This document shows, piece after piece, positions 52,879-61,521 of a stretch of 64,000 bases of DNA. Position 1 is the stretch's first letter, and each line of letters starts with the position of its first letter. The position numbers were made by a program, and so were the translations under genes. Origin of the DNA: UBA660 sp046704245 (lineage in GTDB: Bacteria > Bacillota_I > Bacilli_A > RF39 > UBA660); NCBI GenBank assembly GCA_046704245.1, contig JBJKSD010000001.1, positions 6,015-70,014 on the forward strand. Reading direction: 5' to 3'. The notes beneath the pieces were generated by a model, which worked only from the letters and a program-made list of their open reading frames with translations, was not told where the DNA came from and ran no database searches.

Positions 52879-54078
52879 ATGGATGTTAGAAAAGATTTTC
52901 CATTATTAAAGAATAATATTATTTATTTTGATAATGGAGCTACTACTTTAAAACCACAATGTGTTATTGATGCAATAGTTGATTATTATAGTAATTATTC
53001 AGCTAATGCTCATCGTGGTGACTATAGTATCAGTCATAAAGTAGATACTATGTATGAAGGAACTAGAGATAAAGTAAAACACTTTATCAATGCTCAAGAT
53101 ACTAAAGAAATAATCTTTACTAAAGGTAGTACTGAAGCTTTAAATATGATTGTCTTTGGTTTCTTTAAGCATTATCTAAAGAAAGATGATGAAATATTAC
53201 TAACTAAGAGTGAACATGCTTCTAATGTTTTACCTTGGTTTGAATTATGTAAAGAAATAGGATGTAAAATAAAATATATTGAAATGGATGATTATGCCCA
53301 TATTACTATACCTAATATTGAAAAGGCCATAACCGATAAAACTAAAGTTATATCGCTAGCTCATATTGCTAATGTTGTAGGAGATATTAGACCAATAAAA
53401 GCTATCAGTGAATATGCTCACACTAAAAATATATTATTAGTAGTAGATGCATCCCAAAGTGCTGGGCATATGAAATTAGATGTCTGTGATTTAGATGTTG
53501 ATTTCTTAACTTTCTCTGGCCATAAAATGTGTGGACCTACTGGTATTGGTATTCTATATGGTAAATATACTTATTTAAATCAAATGAAACCAGTAGAATA
53601 TGGTGGAGGAATGAATGCTATATTTGATGTTAGTGGTCTTGCTGAATATAAAGATCTACCTCATCGTTTAGAAGCCGGTACTCCTAATATAGCAGGGGTC
53701 ATTGGATTAGGTGCTGCTATCGATTATTTAACTAGTATTGGTATGGATAATATTACTGAACATGAACAAGCATTAAAAGATTATGCTATTGAACAATTAA
53801 GTAGTATCGATAATGTTATTTTATATAACAAGCATACCGATAGTGGTATTATTGCTTTTAATCTTAAAGATGTTTTTAGTCAGGATACCGCTTTATATTT
53901 AGATCAATATAATATCTGTGTTAGAGCAGGGCACCATTGTGCTAAGATTTTAAAAGATGAGTTTAATACTAAAAATACTTGTCGCATTAGTTTTTATTTA
54001 TATAATACTAAAGAAGAAATAGATAAATTAATAGATGTTTTAAAAAATAGTAAAGATATATTTAAAACATTAGTATAG
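52879..54078 (+). CDS. sufS: Cysteine desulfurase SufS
   Basis: 399 residues. The PLP lysine is in FSGHKMCGPTGIG near residue 216 and the active Cys in RAGHHCAK near 354; FDNGATTLKP at the start. It removes sulfur from cysteine and passes it to SufU. GGGAGTGAT lies upstream. Confidence 0.98.
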   Translation: MDVRKDFPLLKNNIIYFDNGATTLKPQCVIDAIVDYYSNYSANAHRGDYSISHKVDTMYEGTRDKVKHFINAQDTKEIIFTKGSTEALNMIVFGFFKHYLKKDDEILLTKSEHASNVLPWFELCKEIGCKIKYIEMDDYAHITIPNIEKAITDKTKVISLAHIANVVGDIRPIKAISEYAHTKNILLVVDASQSAGHMKLDVCDLDVDFLTFSGHKMCGPTGIGILYGKYTYLNQMKPVEYGGGMNAIFDVSGLAEYKDLPHRLEAGTPNIAGVIGLGAAIDYLTSIGMDNITEHEQALKDYAIEQLSSIDNVILYNKHTDSGIIAFNLKDVFSQDTALYLDQYNICVRAGHHCAKILKDEFNTKNTCRISFYLYNTKEEIDKLIDVLKNSKDIFKTLV

Positions 54079-54087
54079 GAGGTCATT

Positions 54088-54501
54088 ATGGATCCTAATA
54101 TGAAAAGATCAATTATCTTAGAACATTATCAAAATCCTATTAATAAAGGTTTAATAGATGATAATTCATATAAAATAGCTAATATGAATAATGAATCATG
54201 TATTGATGAAATAAATATGATGGCTAAAATAGAAGATGGTATTATTAAAGATATTAGATTTGATGGTGAAGCTTGTGCTATCTCTACATCAGCTACTTCT
54301 ATTATGATTAAATTGTTAATAGGTAAAACAATTGAAGAAGCTAAAGAAATAATTAGAAATTATAATAATATGATTAATGAACAACCATATAATAAAGATA
54401 TTTTGGGTGAAGCTATTGTCTATGATGAAATATCTAAACAACCTAATCGAATTAAATGTGCTCTATTACCTTGGGACTGTATTACCAAAATAATTGATTA
54501 A
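54088..54501 (+). CDS. sufU: Sulfur carrier SufU
   Basis: 137 residues. The zinc ligands are kept: Cys-x-Asp (ESCIDEI), Cys in GEACAISTS and Cys in RIKCALLPW. The usual Gly after the first Cys is replaced by Ile. It accepts sulfur from SufS. The gap to sufS is 9 bases. Confidence 0.94.
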   Translation: MDPNMKRSIILEHYQNPINKGLIDDNSYKIANMNNESCIDEINMMAKIEDGIIKDIRFDGEACAISTSATSIMIKLLIGKTIEEAKEIIRNYNNMINEQPYNKDILGEAIVYDEISKQPNRIKCALLPWDCITKIID

Positions 54502-54522
54502 ATGTTAAAGATGTTGTATAAT
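54494..54522 (+). promoter_or_regulatory. Internal promoter in the suf run
   Basis: TTGATT (54494-54499), 17 bases, TATAAT (54517-54522). It starts inside the end of sufU. Confidence 0.65.
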
Positions 54523-54546
54523 AGCAAGCCATTGGAAGTGAATATT

Positions 54547-55101
54547 GTGGAAAATATTAAAGTAAATCAATTAATACTAGCTAAACTTTCTACCCTAAAT
54601 AGTAAAGAAGAGTATATGCGTCCTATATTAATGGGAAATAGACGTTCAGATGATCCTGGATTTTATTTTTGGGGTTATGTTATAGGAGTAATCGATGAAG
54701 ATAAGAAATATTTTGTTGATCGATTAACAGGTATCAAACTTCCTGTAATTATACGTGATAAACAAAATATTAATTTCTTAAAGAATGCTACTGATGGTTA
54801 TGTCTATGTTTATGATTTAAAAAATCCATGTACTTTATTTGATGAAATAGCTGTGATGGGAAATTATGAAGTAACCGATATAGTATTAAAAGAAATATAT
54901 GATATTTTATATAACAATCACTATCCTCATATATCTCATCCTTCAATTAAAAGAGCTATATGTGAAAGATATCCATTTGAACCATTTATCTCTGGACTGG
55001 GGATGCAAGGTAATGTAGTTGTTAATGGCAATCAAAATCAAGCAGTAGTAGTTAACCTTAAAGATTATAAAGAAGCCAAAGTTAAAGTAAGAACTAGTTA
55101 A
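54547..55101 (+). CDS. Hypothetical protein inserted between sufU and sufB
   Basis: 184 residues from GTG at 54547, with GGAAGTG six bases upstream; an earlier ATG at 54502 would lie within the promoter and is rejected. It shows MGNRRSDDPGFYFWGYVIGV and LTGIKLPVIIRD, no membrane segment and no Cys cluster. It has its own promoter and terminator, so it is a separate unit inside the suf locus. The family is unknown. Confidence 0.75.
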   Translation: MENIKVNQLILAKLSTLNSKEEYMRPILMGNRRSDDPGFYFWGYVIGVIDEDKKYFVDRLTGIKLPVIIRDKQNINFLKNATDGYVYVYDLKNPCTLFDEIAVMGNYEVTDIVLKEIYDILYNNHYPHISHPSIKRAICERYPFEPFISGLGMQGNVVVNGNQNQAVVVNLKDYKEAKVKVRTS

Positions 55102-55116
55102 TAGTTCTTTTTCTTT
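55089..55116 (+). terminator. Intrinsic terminator
   Basis: AAGAACTA pairs with TAGTTCTT around GTTAA, then TTTCTTT. It separates sufB from the genes before it. A TATAAT box follows at 55131-55136. Confidence 0.8.
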
Positions 55117-55158
55117 AGCCTAAAATAAAGTATAATAAGGTTAGATCGTGGTGATAAG

Positions 55159-56490
55159 ATGAAAAAACAAACAATAATTAAAGATATAGGACTAAATAAA
55201 GATGTTATTAAAAAGATATCGCAAATAAAAAAAGAACCTAAATGGATGCTAAACTTTCGTTTAAAAGCTTATGATGCTTTTATAGATCATGATATGCCAT
55301 CATTTGGTCCTCATCTAGATATTGATTTTAATAAGATAACTTATTATAAGAGTATCGATGAAGAAGTATATAATAATTGGAATAAAGTACCTAATGATGT
55401 TAAAGATATCTTTTGTAATTTAGGAGTTATAGATGCGGAAAAGAAATATTTAGGTGGTATATCTACTCAATATGAAAGTAAAGTAATCTATCATAATATG
55501 ATGAAAGAAATTGCTGATAAGAACATTATCTTTTTAGATACAGATACTGCTTTACAACAATATCCTGATCTATTTAAAAAATATTTTAATAAATTAGTTG
55601 ATTATAATGAAAACAAATTCACTGCTTTAAATGGTGCTGTCTGGAGTGGAGGAGCTTTTATCTATATTCCACCTCACACTACTTTAGATCGACCATTACA
55701 AAGTTATTTTCGTATCAACACTAAAAATATGGGGCAATTTGAAAGAACAATTATTATAGTTGATGAAGGTAGTAATCTAGAATATATTGAAGGATGTACT
55801 GCCCCCACTTATACTTCGGATTCTTTACATGCGGCTGTAGTAGAAATATATGTTGGTAAGAATGCTAAATGTCGTTATACTACTATTCAAAACTGGGCCA
55901 CTAACATCTATAATTTAGTTACTAAAAGAGCTATTGTTGAAGAAAGTGGTTTAATGGAGTGGATCGATGGTAATATTGGATCTAAAGTAACGATGAAATA
56001 TCCATCAGTTATCTTAAATGGGGAAAAGGCTAAAGGCACATGTATTTCAATTGCAGTAGCTAAAGATCATCAAAATCAAGATACCGGTGCTAAAATGATT
56101 CATCTAGCTCCTAATACTAAAAGTAATATTATAGCTAAATCTATTTCTAGTAGTGGAGGTAAGACTACTTACCGAGGTACAGTTAATATTGCTAAAGAAG
56201 CTATTAATGCATATAGTAATGTTAAATGTGATACATTAATTTTAGATCATTTATCTAAAAGTGATACAATACCTAAAAATATTGTCAATAATAAATCATC
56301 ATTATTAGAACATGAAGCAACTATTTCAAAGATTGGTGAAGAAAAACTATTTTATTTAATGAGTAGGGGGATTAGCAAAGAAAAAGCCATTGAATTAATA
56401 ATTTTAGGGTTTTTAGAAACCTTTAGAGAAGAATTACCAATGGAATATGCAGTTGAGTTAAATAATTTGTTAAGAACAAACATAACCTAG
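55159..56490 (+). CDS. sufB: Fe-S scaffold SufB
   Basis: 443 residues. CRYTTIQNWATNIYNLVTKR and EWIDGNIGSKVTMKYPSVIL are SufB hallmarks; the C-terminal helical part has FYLMSRGISKEKAIELIILGF. With SufC and SufD it builds Fe-S clusters. It has its own promoter after the terminator at 55.1 kb and is followed 15 bases later by an amidase gene. Confidence 0.97.
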   Translation: MKKQTIIKDIGLNKDVIKKISQIKKEPKWMLNFRLKAYDAFIDHDMPSFGPHLDIDFNKITYYKSIDEEVYNNWNKVPNDVKDIFCNLGVIDAEKKYLGGISTQYESKVIYHNMMKEIADKNIIFLDTDTALQQYPDLFKKYFNKLVDYNENKFTALNGAVWSGGAFIYIPPHTTLDRPLQSYFRINTKNMGQFERTIIIVDEGSNLEYIEGCTAPTYTSDSLHAAVVEIYVGKNAKCRYTTIQNWATNIYNLVTKRAIVEESGLMEWIDGNIGSKVTMKYPSVILNGEKAKGTCISIAVAKDHQNQDTGAKMIHLAPNTKSNIIAKSISSSGGKTTYRGTVNIAKEAINAYSNVKCDTLILDHLSKSDTIPKNIVNNKSSLLEHEATISKIGEEKLFYLMSRGISKEKAIELIILGFLETFREELPMEYAVELNNLLRTNIT

Positions 56491-56505
56491 AATATAGGTG
56501 ATGTT

Positions 56506-57819
56506 ATGTTTAAAAATAAGTTATGGTATGTAATACTAATAATATCACTATTATTAGTATTATTTTATACCCAATGTGTTAAACAACTTATGTCATTTTA
56601 TCCAATAGTTGAAGAAGAACGAGCTAGTGTTGGTCATTATTATATTTATGGTCAAGTATTTAATATTGAAGGTTCATTAAATATATCCTTTGATGCTAAT
56701 AAAATTCAAGATGTATCACTCGTTCTAATGAATAAAAAGATAGAAGTATATATCAATACAATCTATCAAATTTATAGGGAAAGTATTAGTTTTAAAACAT
56801 CTAATAAAATTAATACTGGTATATTATTAGATCATTTAGATTTAGGTAAATATTATTTAGTTCTTAAAGTCCATTTTAAAGATGGTAAAGTTAAATATTA
56901 TTCATTAGTTAATCACACTAAATATCACAATTTAAAATATTATACTATTACTAATAATGGGAGTAATAATTATATAACGATTAATTTTACTAATAAATTA
57001 TTAGCTATCCACAATACCTCCTTTTTAGAAATCAACGTTCATAAAATATCATTACCTCATAATGTTTATGATATCGTTATTGATCCCGGCCATGGTGGTA
57101 TTGATTCTGGTGCTGTTGCTAATAAAATAGAAGAAGATAAAATAAACTTAGCGATAGGACTTATAGCAAAAGAAGAATTAGAAAAATTAGGATTAAAAGT
57201 TAAAATAACTAGAAATGGTGATTATAATCCGGGAGGACCAGGTATCGATCCATATTGGGATAATGGTCGGGTAAATATAGCTAATAATGTAAGAGCTAAG
57301 TATTTATTTTCAATTCATTTAAATAGTGCTCCATATAAAATGAAAAAAGGCGGTGTTGAAGTATATTCGCCCCCTAAAGCTAACTATGATTTAGCTAAAT
57401 CCATAGCTGATAATATTGTTAAATATGCAAAGACTACTTATTCTCCTAATCATCTAGATAAAATAACTGATGGTGTCTATGTTAGAACATTTACTCCTCC
57501 AGAAATAGCACAGGCTTCTATTGATTCCCTTAGTCATAATCATAAACCATATAATATTACTATTAATACTCCCTATCACTATATTATAAGAGAACCAGGT
57601 GGTATTATGACTAATGCTTATGTCGATGGCCGTTATAAAAAATATAATGAAAATCATTATTACAATTCTAATGTTGGAGTAGAATCATATCTAATTGAAT
57701 TAGGTTTTATGGTTAATGGTAATGATTTATATAATATGGTTCACAATAAAAAAGGTTATGCTTTAGGCATAACCGAAGGAATCTGTAAGTTTTTATATAA
57801 CGACTATTTATTAAATTGA
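56506..57819 (+). CDS. N-acetylmuramoyl-L-alanine amidase (Amidase_3)
   Basis: 437 residues. One N-terminal membrane segment (LWYVILIISLLLVLFYTQ), a beta-rich domain, then the zinc amidase: DPGHGG near residue 196, the ligand Glu in EEDKINLA, SIHLNS and the catalytic Glu in LIELGFMVN. It cuts the bond between muramic acid and the stem peptide in the wall, outside the membrane. A sporulation CwlD-like role is possible but not shown. Confidence 0.93.
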   Translation: MFKNKLWYVILIISLLLVLFYTQCVKQLMSFYPIVEEERASVGHYYIYGQVFNIEGSLNISFDANKIQDVSLVLMNKKIEVYINTIYQIYRESISFKTSNKINTGILLDHLDLGKYYLVLKVHFKDGKVKYYSLVNHTKYHNLKYYTITNNGSNNYITINFTNKLLAIHNTSFLEINVHKISLPHNVYDIVIDPGHGGIDSGAVANKIEEDKINLAIGLIAKEELEKLGLKVKITRNGDYNPGGPGIDPYWDNGRVNIANNVRAKYLFSIHLNSAPYKMKKGGVEVYSPPKANYDLAKSIADNIVKYAKTTYSPNHLDKITDGVYVRTFTPPEIAQASIDSLSHNHKPYNITINTPYHYIIREPGGIMTNAYVDGRYKKYNENHYYNSNVGVESYLIELGFMVNGNDLYNMVHNKKGYALGITEGICKFLYNDYLLN

Positions 57820-58529
57820 TATTGATTACCACCCTTACTTTTAGATATATATAATGCCTCATCACTTAGATGAATTATTTCATCTAAGTTATTATTTTCA
57901 TTGATCTTTTTCATATAATTAATACCAATACTTAAAGTAAGAGGTTCATTTATTTCTTTTATTTTTAATTCTTTGATTATTCTCTGAATTCTTTTAGCTA
58001 ATATATGAAGAGTATTTTTATCGATATTAGATAAAAGTATAACAAATTCATCGCCCCCATAACGAGCTACAATATCAGTTTCTAAACGAACTGATTTTTT
58101 TAATACTTCAGCTACTTTAGTAATTAAAAGGTCCCCCACCATATGCCCATAAGTATCATTAAAAGTTTTAAATTTATCAATATCAATAAACACCGCCGCA
58201 AATGACCAACCTTCTCGTAAAGCTATATCCCATTTATCGTTACCCAATTCATATAAACCAGTTTTATTATAGACTTTAGTCATCTTATCAATAAGTGATT
58301 CTGTATATTTATCGCTAGCTTTTTGTTCAGCTCTATTAACTTTTAATCGAGCATTTATTAATAGTAATAAAATAATTATGATAATAATTAGATTAAATAA
58401 TAAATAATTTGTATTACTTGCTAATATATTAATATAATCGAAAAAATCCTTATAATTTACAATAACTAATAACAATAATAATATTGACCACATATAAATA
58501 AGAGGTAAAAGTTTATTTTGTTTTTTCAT
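57804..58529 (-). CDS. Membrane GGDEF protein, probable diguanylate cyclase
   Basis: 241 residues. Two N-terminal membrane segments, then the GGDEF domain: VFIDIDKFKTFNDTYGHMVGD and RYGGDEFVILLS near residue 160. The active-site GGDEF is intact, so it should make c-di-GMP. The product-inhibition I-site RxxD is LETD, so the Arg is missing. No terminator separates it from the amidase; the two genes overlap tail to tail by 16 bases. Confidence 0.93.
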   Translation of the reverse strand: MKKQNKLLPLIYMWSILLLLLVIVNYKDFFDYINILASNTNYLLFNLIIIIIILLLLINARLKVNRAEQKASDKYTESLIDKMTKVYNKTGLYELGNDKWDIALREGWSFAAVFIDIDKFKTFNDTYGHMVGDLLITKVAEVLKKSVRLETDIVARYGGDEFVILLSNIDKNTLHILAKRIQRIIKELKIKEINEPLTLSIGINYMKKINENNNLDEIIHLSDEALYISKSKGGNQYQFNK

Positions 58530-58739
58530 ATTATCACCTATTTTATTATAACAAATTATTTTTTATTTATAAATATAAAAAACATATTATCTTGTATACT
58601 ATATTACTAATAATAATAAAGAATAATAATTGTATAAAATAAATATGAAATTTAACGATAAAACCAATTAAATTATTAATATTGTTTTTTGTTTTTAATT
58701 ATATTTAATAGTATTCTTTTGGCGAAAGGAGGAATTGTA

Positions 58740-58976
58740 GTGTTAAATCAAATGGTCATAGTAGGAAGGTTAGTAAGAGATCCAGAATTAAGGGAAACAG
58801 AGAATGGTAAGAAGGTTACTAATATCACCTTAGCTGTTCCTCGTTCGTACAAGAATACTAAGGGGGAATATGAAACTGATTTTATTGATTGTGTATTGTG
58901 GACTGGTATCGCTGAGACCACCACTGAGTATTGTAAAAAAGGGGATATATTAGGAATTAAATATTTGGTATTGTAA
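58740..58976 (+). pseudogene. ssb: ssb, N-terminal fragment (split gene)
   Basis: From GTG at 58740 (AAAGGAGG upstream): MLNQMVIVGRLVRDPELRET, then DFIDCVLWTGIAETTTEYCKKGD are an SSB OB fold. It matches SSB to GDILGIK, then runs into unrelated codons YLVL and a stop: 78 residues, lacking the last strands. The missing C-terminal part lies 2.4 kb away at 61377-61511. Joined, the two would make a protein of about 112 residues, the size of competence-type SsbB. The upstream 210 bases (58530-58739) are AT-rich without other features. Confidence 0.85.
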
Positions 58977-59059
58977 AAGAAAATTAATCTACTAATAAGT
59001 ATATATTATATAACATATAATTCAAATTTATTATATTTGCTATTTGTAAATGTTTTTTT

Positions 59060-59068
59060 TGATATAAT
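59060..59068 (+). promoter_or_regulatory. Extended -10 promoter of the cassette
   Basis: TGATATAAT after a run of T, 51 bases before the HTH gene start. Confidence 0.55.
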
Positions 59069-59119
59069 GAAATAGAAGTGATATTTGTATTTTACCTGAT
59101 TAAAAAAGGAGGTTTAAAA

Positions 59120-59374
59120 ATGATTTATAGTAATTTAAAAAAAGCAAGAAAAATAAATAATTTAACTTGCGTAGACATGGCAAAGTTTCTAAGTGTTAGT
59201 TCAAGCTATTATAATCAGATAGAAAATGGGAGAAGAAAGCTTGATTATGAAATGGCTGTAAAGATTTCCGCCGTATTCGGATTGCAACCTGATGATATAT
59301 TCTATAGATATTATAAAAATATGATTCTAAAAAAAACAAAACAAAAAGATTTGAAAGTAGTTAGTTATTTTTAG
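59120..59374 (+). CDS. Small XRE-type HTH regulator
   Basis: 84 residues from the ATG at 59120, with AAAGGAGG upstream. HTH: LKKARKINNLTCVDMAKFLS, then YYNQIENGRRKLDYEMAVKI. It ends with a basic tail. It resembles the regulator at 61519-61725 (shared YYxQIENxxR, MAxxIS and PDDIFY). Probably represses the cassette promoter and the kinase gene 42 bases downstream. Confidence 0.85.
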   Translation: MIYSNLKKARKINNLTCVDMAKFLSVSSSYYNQIENGRRKLDYEMAVKISAVFGLQPDDIFYRYYKNMILKKTKQKDLKVVSYF

Positions 59375-59416
59375 ATATAAAACGTAAGTTATGGTAAAAT
59401 TGAAGAAGGTGATTAT

Positions 59417-60919
59417 ATGACTACTGAAACATTGATGAAAATATCAATTATATTTTGCGGTAATGAAGGAGAATGGTTTAAATATAAAACTGGACCAAAT
59501 CTAGTTCAATTTTTTAATACATATTTCGGATACAAAGATGTTTATAAAAATCCTTTTCCTTCTAGACATATCTATACAAATAATAAATTGATCGAATTGT
59601 ATAATAAAAATAAAATAGAAGATTTTTTTAATGTAATATTAAACAAGAGATATATAATGAAAGAATTCGAGATTGTAGAGAATGAAGCTGCTACTAAGAT
59701 TGATTTTATACATAGCAAAATAAATACAATACTTAATATTGATGGATTCACTTTGCAACTAAAAAATAAAAAATATTATATCATAAAGGAAGATGATGAT
59801 TTATTGCCGATTGGTTCTGGCGGTTTCGCAGACGTTTTTGAACAAAAATCAACAGGATTAGTTATAAAAAAATTAAGAGACGATTATTGGAGAGATACTG
59901 GTATTGTTCATAGGTTTAAAAGAGAGTTTAAAATTTCAGAAGAATTAAATGCATTATCTTTCATAATAAAAGTTTATGAATACAATAGCAACAATTATAG
60001 TTATAGTATGGAAAAAGCCGAATTAACACTTGAAGAATATATTGAAAAAAATATATTTAATGATGATAGTAAAATTATAATGATACGTCAGATATTATCT
60101 GCAATGCAAACTGTTCATGAAAAAAATATTATTCATAGAGATATTAGCCCAAACAACATATTTATTATCTCGGGTATGCTAAAAATAGCCGATTTTGGTT
60201 TGGGAAAAGATTTAAATAGTTTTTCTTCCCATCAAACCATGTACACCAATTCTTTTGGTCAATTTTTATATTGTGCCCCAGAACAATTCATGCTATTGCG
60301 CGAGGGGGATAAAAGGAGTGATGTATTTTCTTTAGGTAGATTGATAAATTTTATTATGACAAAAGATCCTAGAAATGATAATCACATATTTAAAACAGTT
60401 GTAAATAAAGCAACTAATTCCAATTCAATATATAGATATGAAAATGCTGGTGAGTTGTTAGATAAATTAAATAAAACAATTGAGTATAATAAAGACACAT
60501 CGAGATTTGAAAATTGTCATAGAAACTTATCAAATGGTTTATTTGATGATAGTATAGAACAATTTCTATGTGAACTTTCTGATGATACAATTGTTAAATT
60601 ATTATTAGAAAAAAATTCGAAATTGAACTTAGCCCTATTAAAGTTTATGAAATGTAGTAATGAAAATTCCGAATACTTGATTCACTCAATTGAAAATAGT
60701 TATCGAGATGTTTGCTCATCCTATGAATCATATGATGGAATTTCTACATTCGCAGGTTTAGTTATAAATGAAAATTATAATTTTATTACTAAAGAAAGTG
60801 CATGCAGAATTTTAAATTACATTGCTAAACAAGTTGGAAGATTTCATGCTCAATGGTTGATTGAAAACATATTACAAAAAGGGATTGAACCTCTACTTGA
60901 AGTTGAACTGAACGCCTAA
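59417..60919 (+). CDS. Hanks-type Ser/Thr protein kinase with N-terminal AbiJ-like domain
   Basis: 500 residues. Residues 1-130: a helical domain with FFNTYFGYKDVYKNPFPSRH and INTILNIDGFTLQL, similar in pattern to N-terminal domains of AbiJ-type abortive-infection proteins. Residues 131-350: a full kinase domain with GSGGFADVFE, the ATP Lys in VIKKL, HRDISPNN near 239, DFGLGKD near 258 and CAPEQF. Residues 360-500: a helical region of unknown role. No membrane segment or PASTA repeats, unlike PrkC. Comparable kinases such as Stk2 act in phage defence; here that is inference from domain layout and location. Confidence 0.88.
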   Translation: MTTETLMKISIIFCGNEGEWFKYKTGPNLVQFFNTYFGYKDVYKNPFPSRHIYTNNKLIELYNKNKIEDFFNVILNKRYIMKEFEIVENEAATKIDFIHSKINTILNIDGFTLQLKNKKYYIIKEDDDLLPIGSGGFADVFEQKSTGLVIKKLRDDYWRDTGIVHRFKREFKISEELNALSFIIKVYEYNSNNYSYSMEKAELTLEEYIEKNIFNDDSKIIMIRQILSAMQTVHEKNIIHRDISPNNIFIISGMLKIADFGLGKDLNSFSSHQTMYTNSFGQFLYCAPEQFMLLREGDKRSDVFSLGRLINFIMTKDPRNDNHIFKTVVNKATNSNSIYRYENAGELLDKLNKTIEYNKDTSRFENCHRNLSNGLFDDSIEQFLCELSDDTIVKLLLEKNSKLNLALLKFMKCSNENSEYLIHSIENSYRDVCSSYESYDGISTFAGLVINENYNFITKESACRILNYIAKQVGRFHAQWLIENILQKGIEPLLEVELNA

Positions 60920-60953
60920 AAAATAATTTGTTTTAATTGTGGGAGGTGATAAA

Positions 60954-61355
60954 ATGGATACAACATTATTAATAATTCAAATTATAGTTAGCAGTGGGTT
61001 AATAGTAGCTATATACAATAATTATACTCAAATAAAATTACAAAATAAATTAAAACTTACGGAAATAAATGAAAATAGATTTAGATCCATCTTAATATTT
61101 ATGTATATTATGCTTCATCCTGAACAAATTAGCTTAACCTCTGAGTGCAATAATGATTTGTTAAAATCAATAAGCAAAGATAAATATGCTACAATAGTCG
61201 ATTATTATCGAAATGTTATAGAAGTAAACAAAGCAAATCTCTATTTATATGCGGATGAAAAGCTTATACAATTATTGGATAATTTTTTAAAAAGTCCAAA
61301 TGATGATAACTATATAAATGTCGCAAAATATATGAAAAATAACCTTTGGAAATAG
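60954..61355 (+). CDS. Membrane-anchored hypothetical protein of the cassette
   Basis: 133 residues from the ATG at 60954, preceded by GGGAGGTGAT. One N-terminal membrane segment (TLLIIQIIVSSGLIVAIY) and a helical cytoplasmic part. It follows the kinase by 34 bases and probably shares its transcript. It could be a target or effector of the kinase. No family is recognised. Confidence 0.7.
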   Translation: MDTTLLIIQIIVSSGLIVAIYNNYTQIKLQNKLKLTEINENRFRSILIFMYIMLHPEQISLTSECNNDLLKSISKDKYATIVDYYRNVIEVNKANLYLYADEKLIQLLDNFLKSPNDDNYINVAKYMKNNLWK

Positions 61356-61376
61356 GATTATATAATTTTATACCTA

Positions 61377-61511
61377 ATGGACTTAATAGGAGTAAAAGGA
61401 CGAATTCAAACTAGAAGTATAGAAACAAGTGATGCTAAACGTCGTTATATTACTGAAGTGGTAGCTGAAAAAGTAACTTTTCTATCTTCAAACAAAAACA
61501 AGGATAATTAA
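61377..61511 (+). pseudogene. ssb: ssb, C-terminal fragment (split gene)
   Basis: DLIGVKGRIQTRSIETSDAK, then RRYITEVVAEKVTFLSS: the C-terminal half of the SSB OB fold in the same orientation as the N-terminal fragment. It ends NKNKDN, without the acidic tip of full-length SSB. There is no ribosome binding site before its ATG, so it is probably not translated. Confidence 0.85.
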
Positions 61512-61521
61512 TCCTTGTTTA
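61496..61521. terminator. Bidirectional terminator after the ssb fragment
   Basis: AACAAGGAT and ATCCTTGTT pair around AATTA. Shared with the convergent HTH gene; the T-run is modest. Confidence 0.65.

Larger units (their letters stand above)
58962..61377 (+). mobile_element. Cassette inserted into ssb, carrying HTH, kinase and membrane protein
   Basis: The ssb frame breaks at about 58962 and resumes at about 61378. Both edges hold a diverged copy of the same short ssb stretch: 58942-58961 and 61378-61397 agree at 14 of 20 bases. Between them are three genes on the plus strand. No integrase or transposase is present and no clear terminal inverted repeat is seen, so how it arrived is open. 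It is a probable defence cassette. Confidence 0.6.

Noticed and set aside
58962..61377. Transposon or IS element with terminal inverted repeats
   Set aside because: Only a seven-base partial match (TTGGTAT / TAGGTAT) is seen near the ends and there is no transposase, so a standard IS is not supported.
61377..61511. Independent small gene (44 residues)
   Set aside because: It has no ribosome binding site and encodes exactly the missing C-terminal part of SSB.
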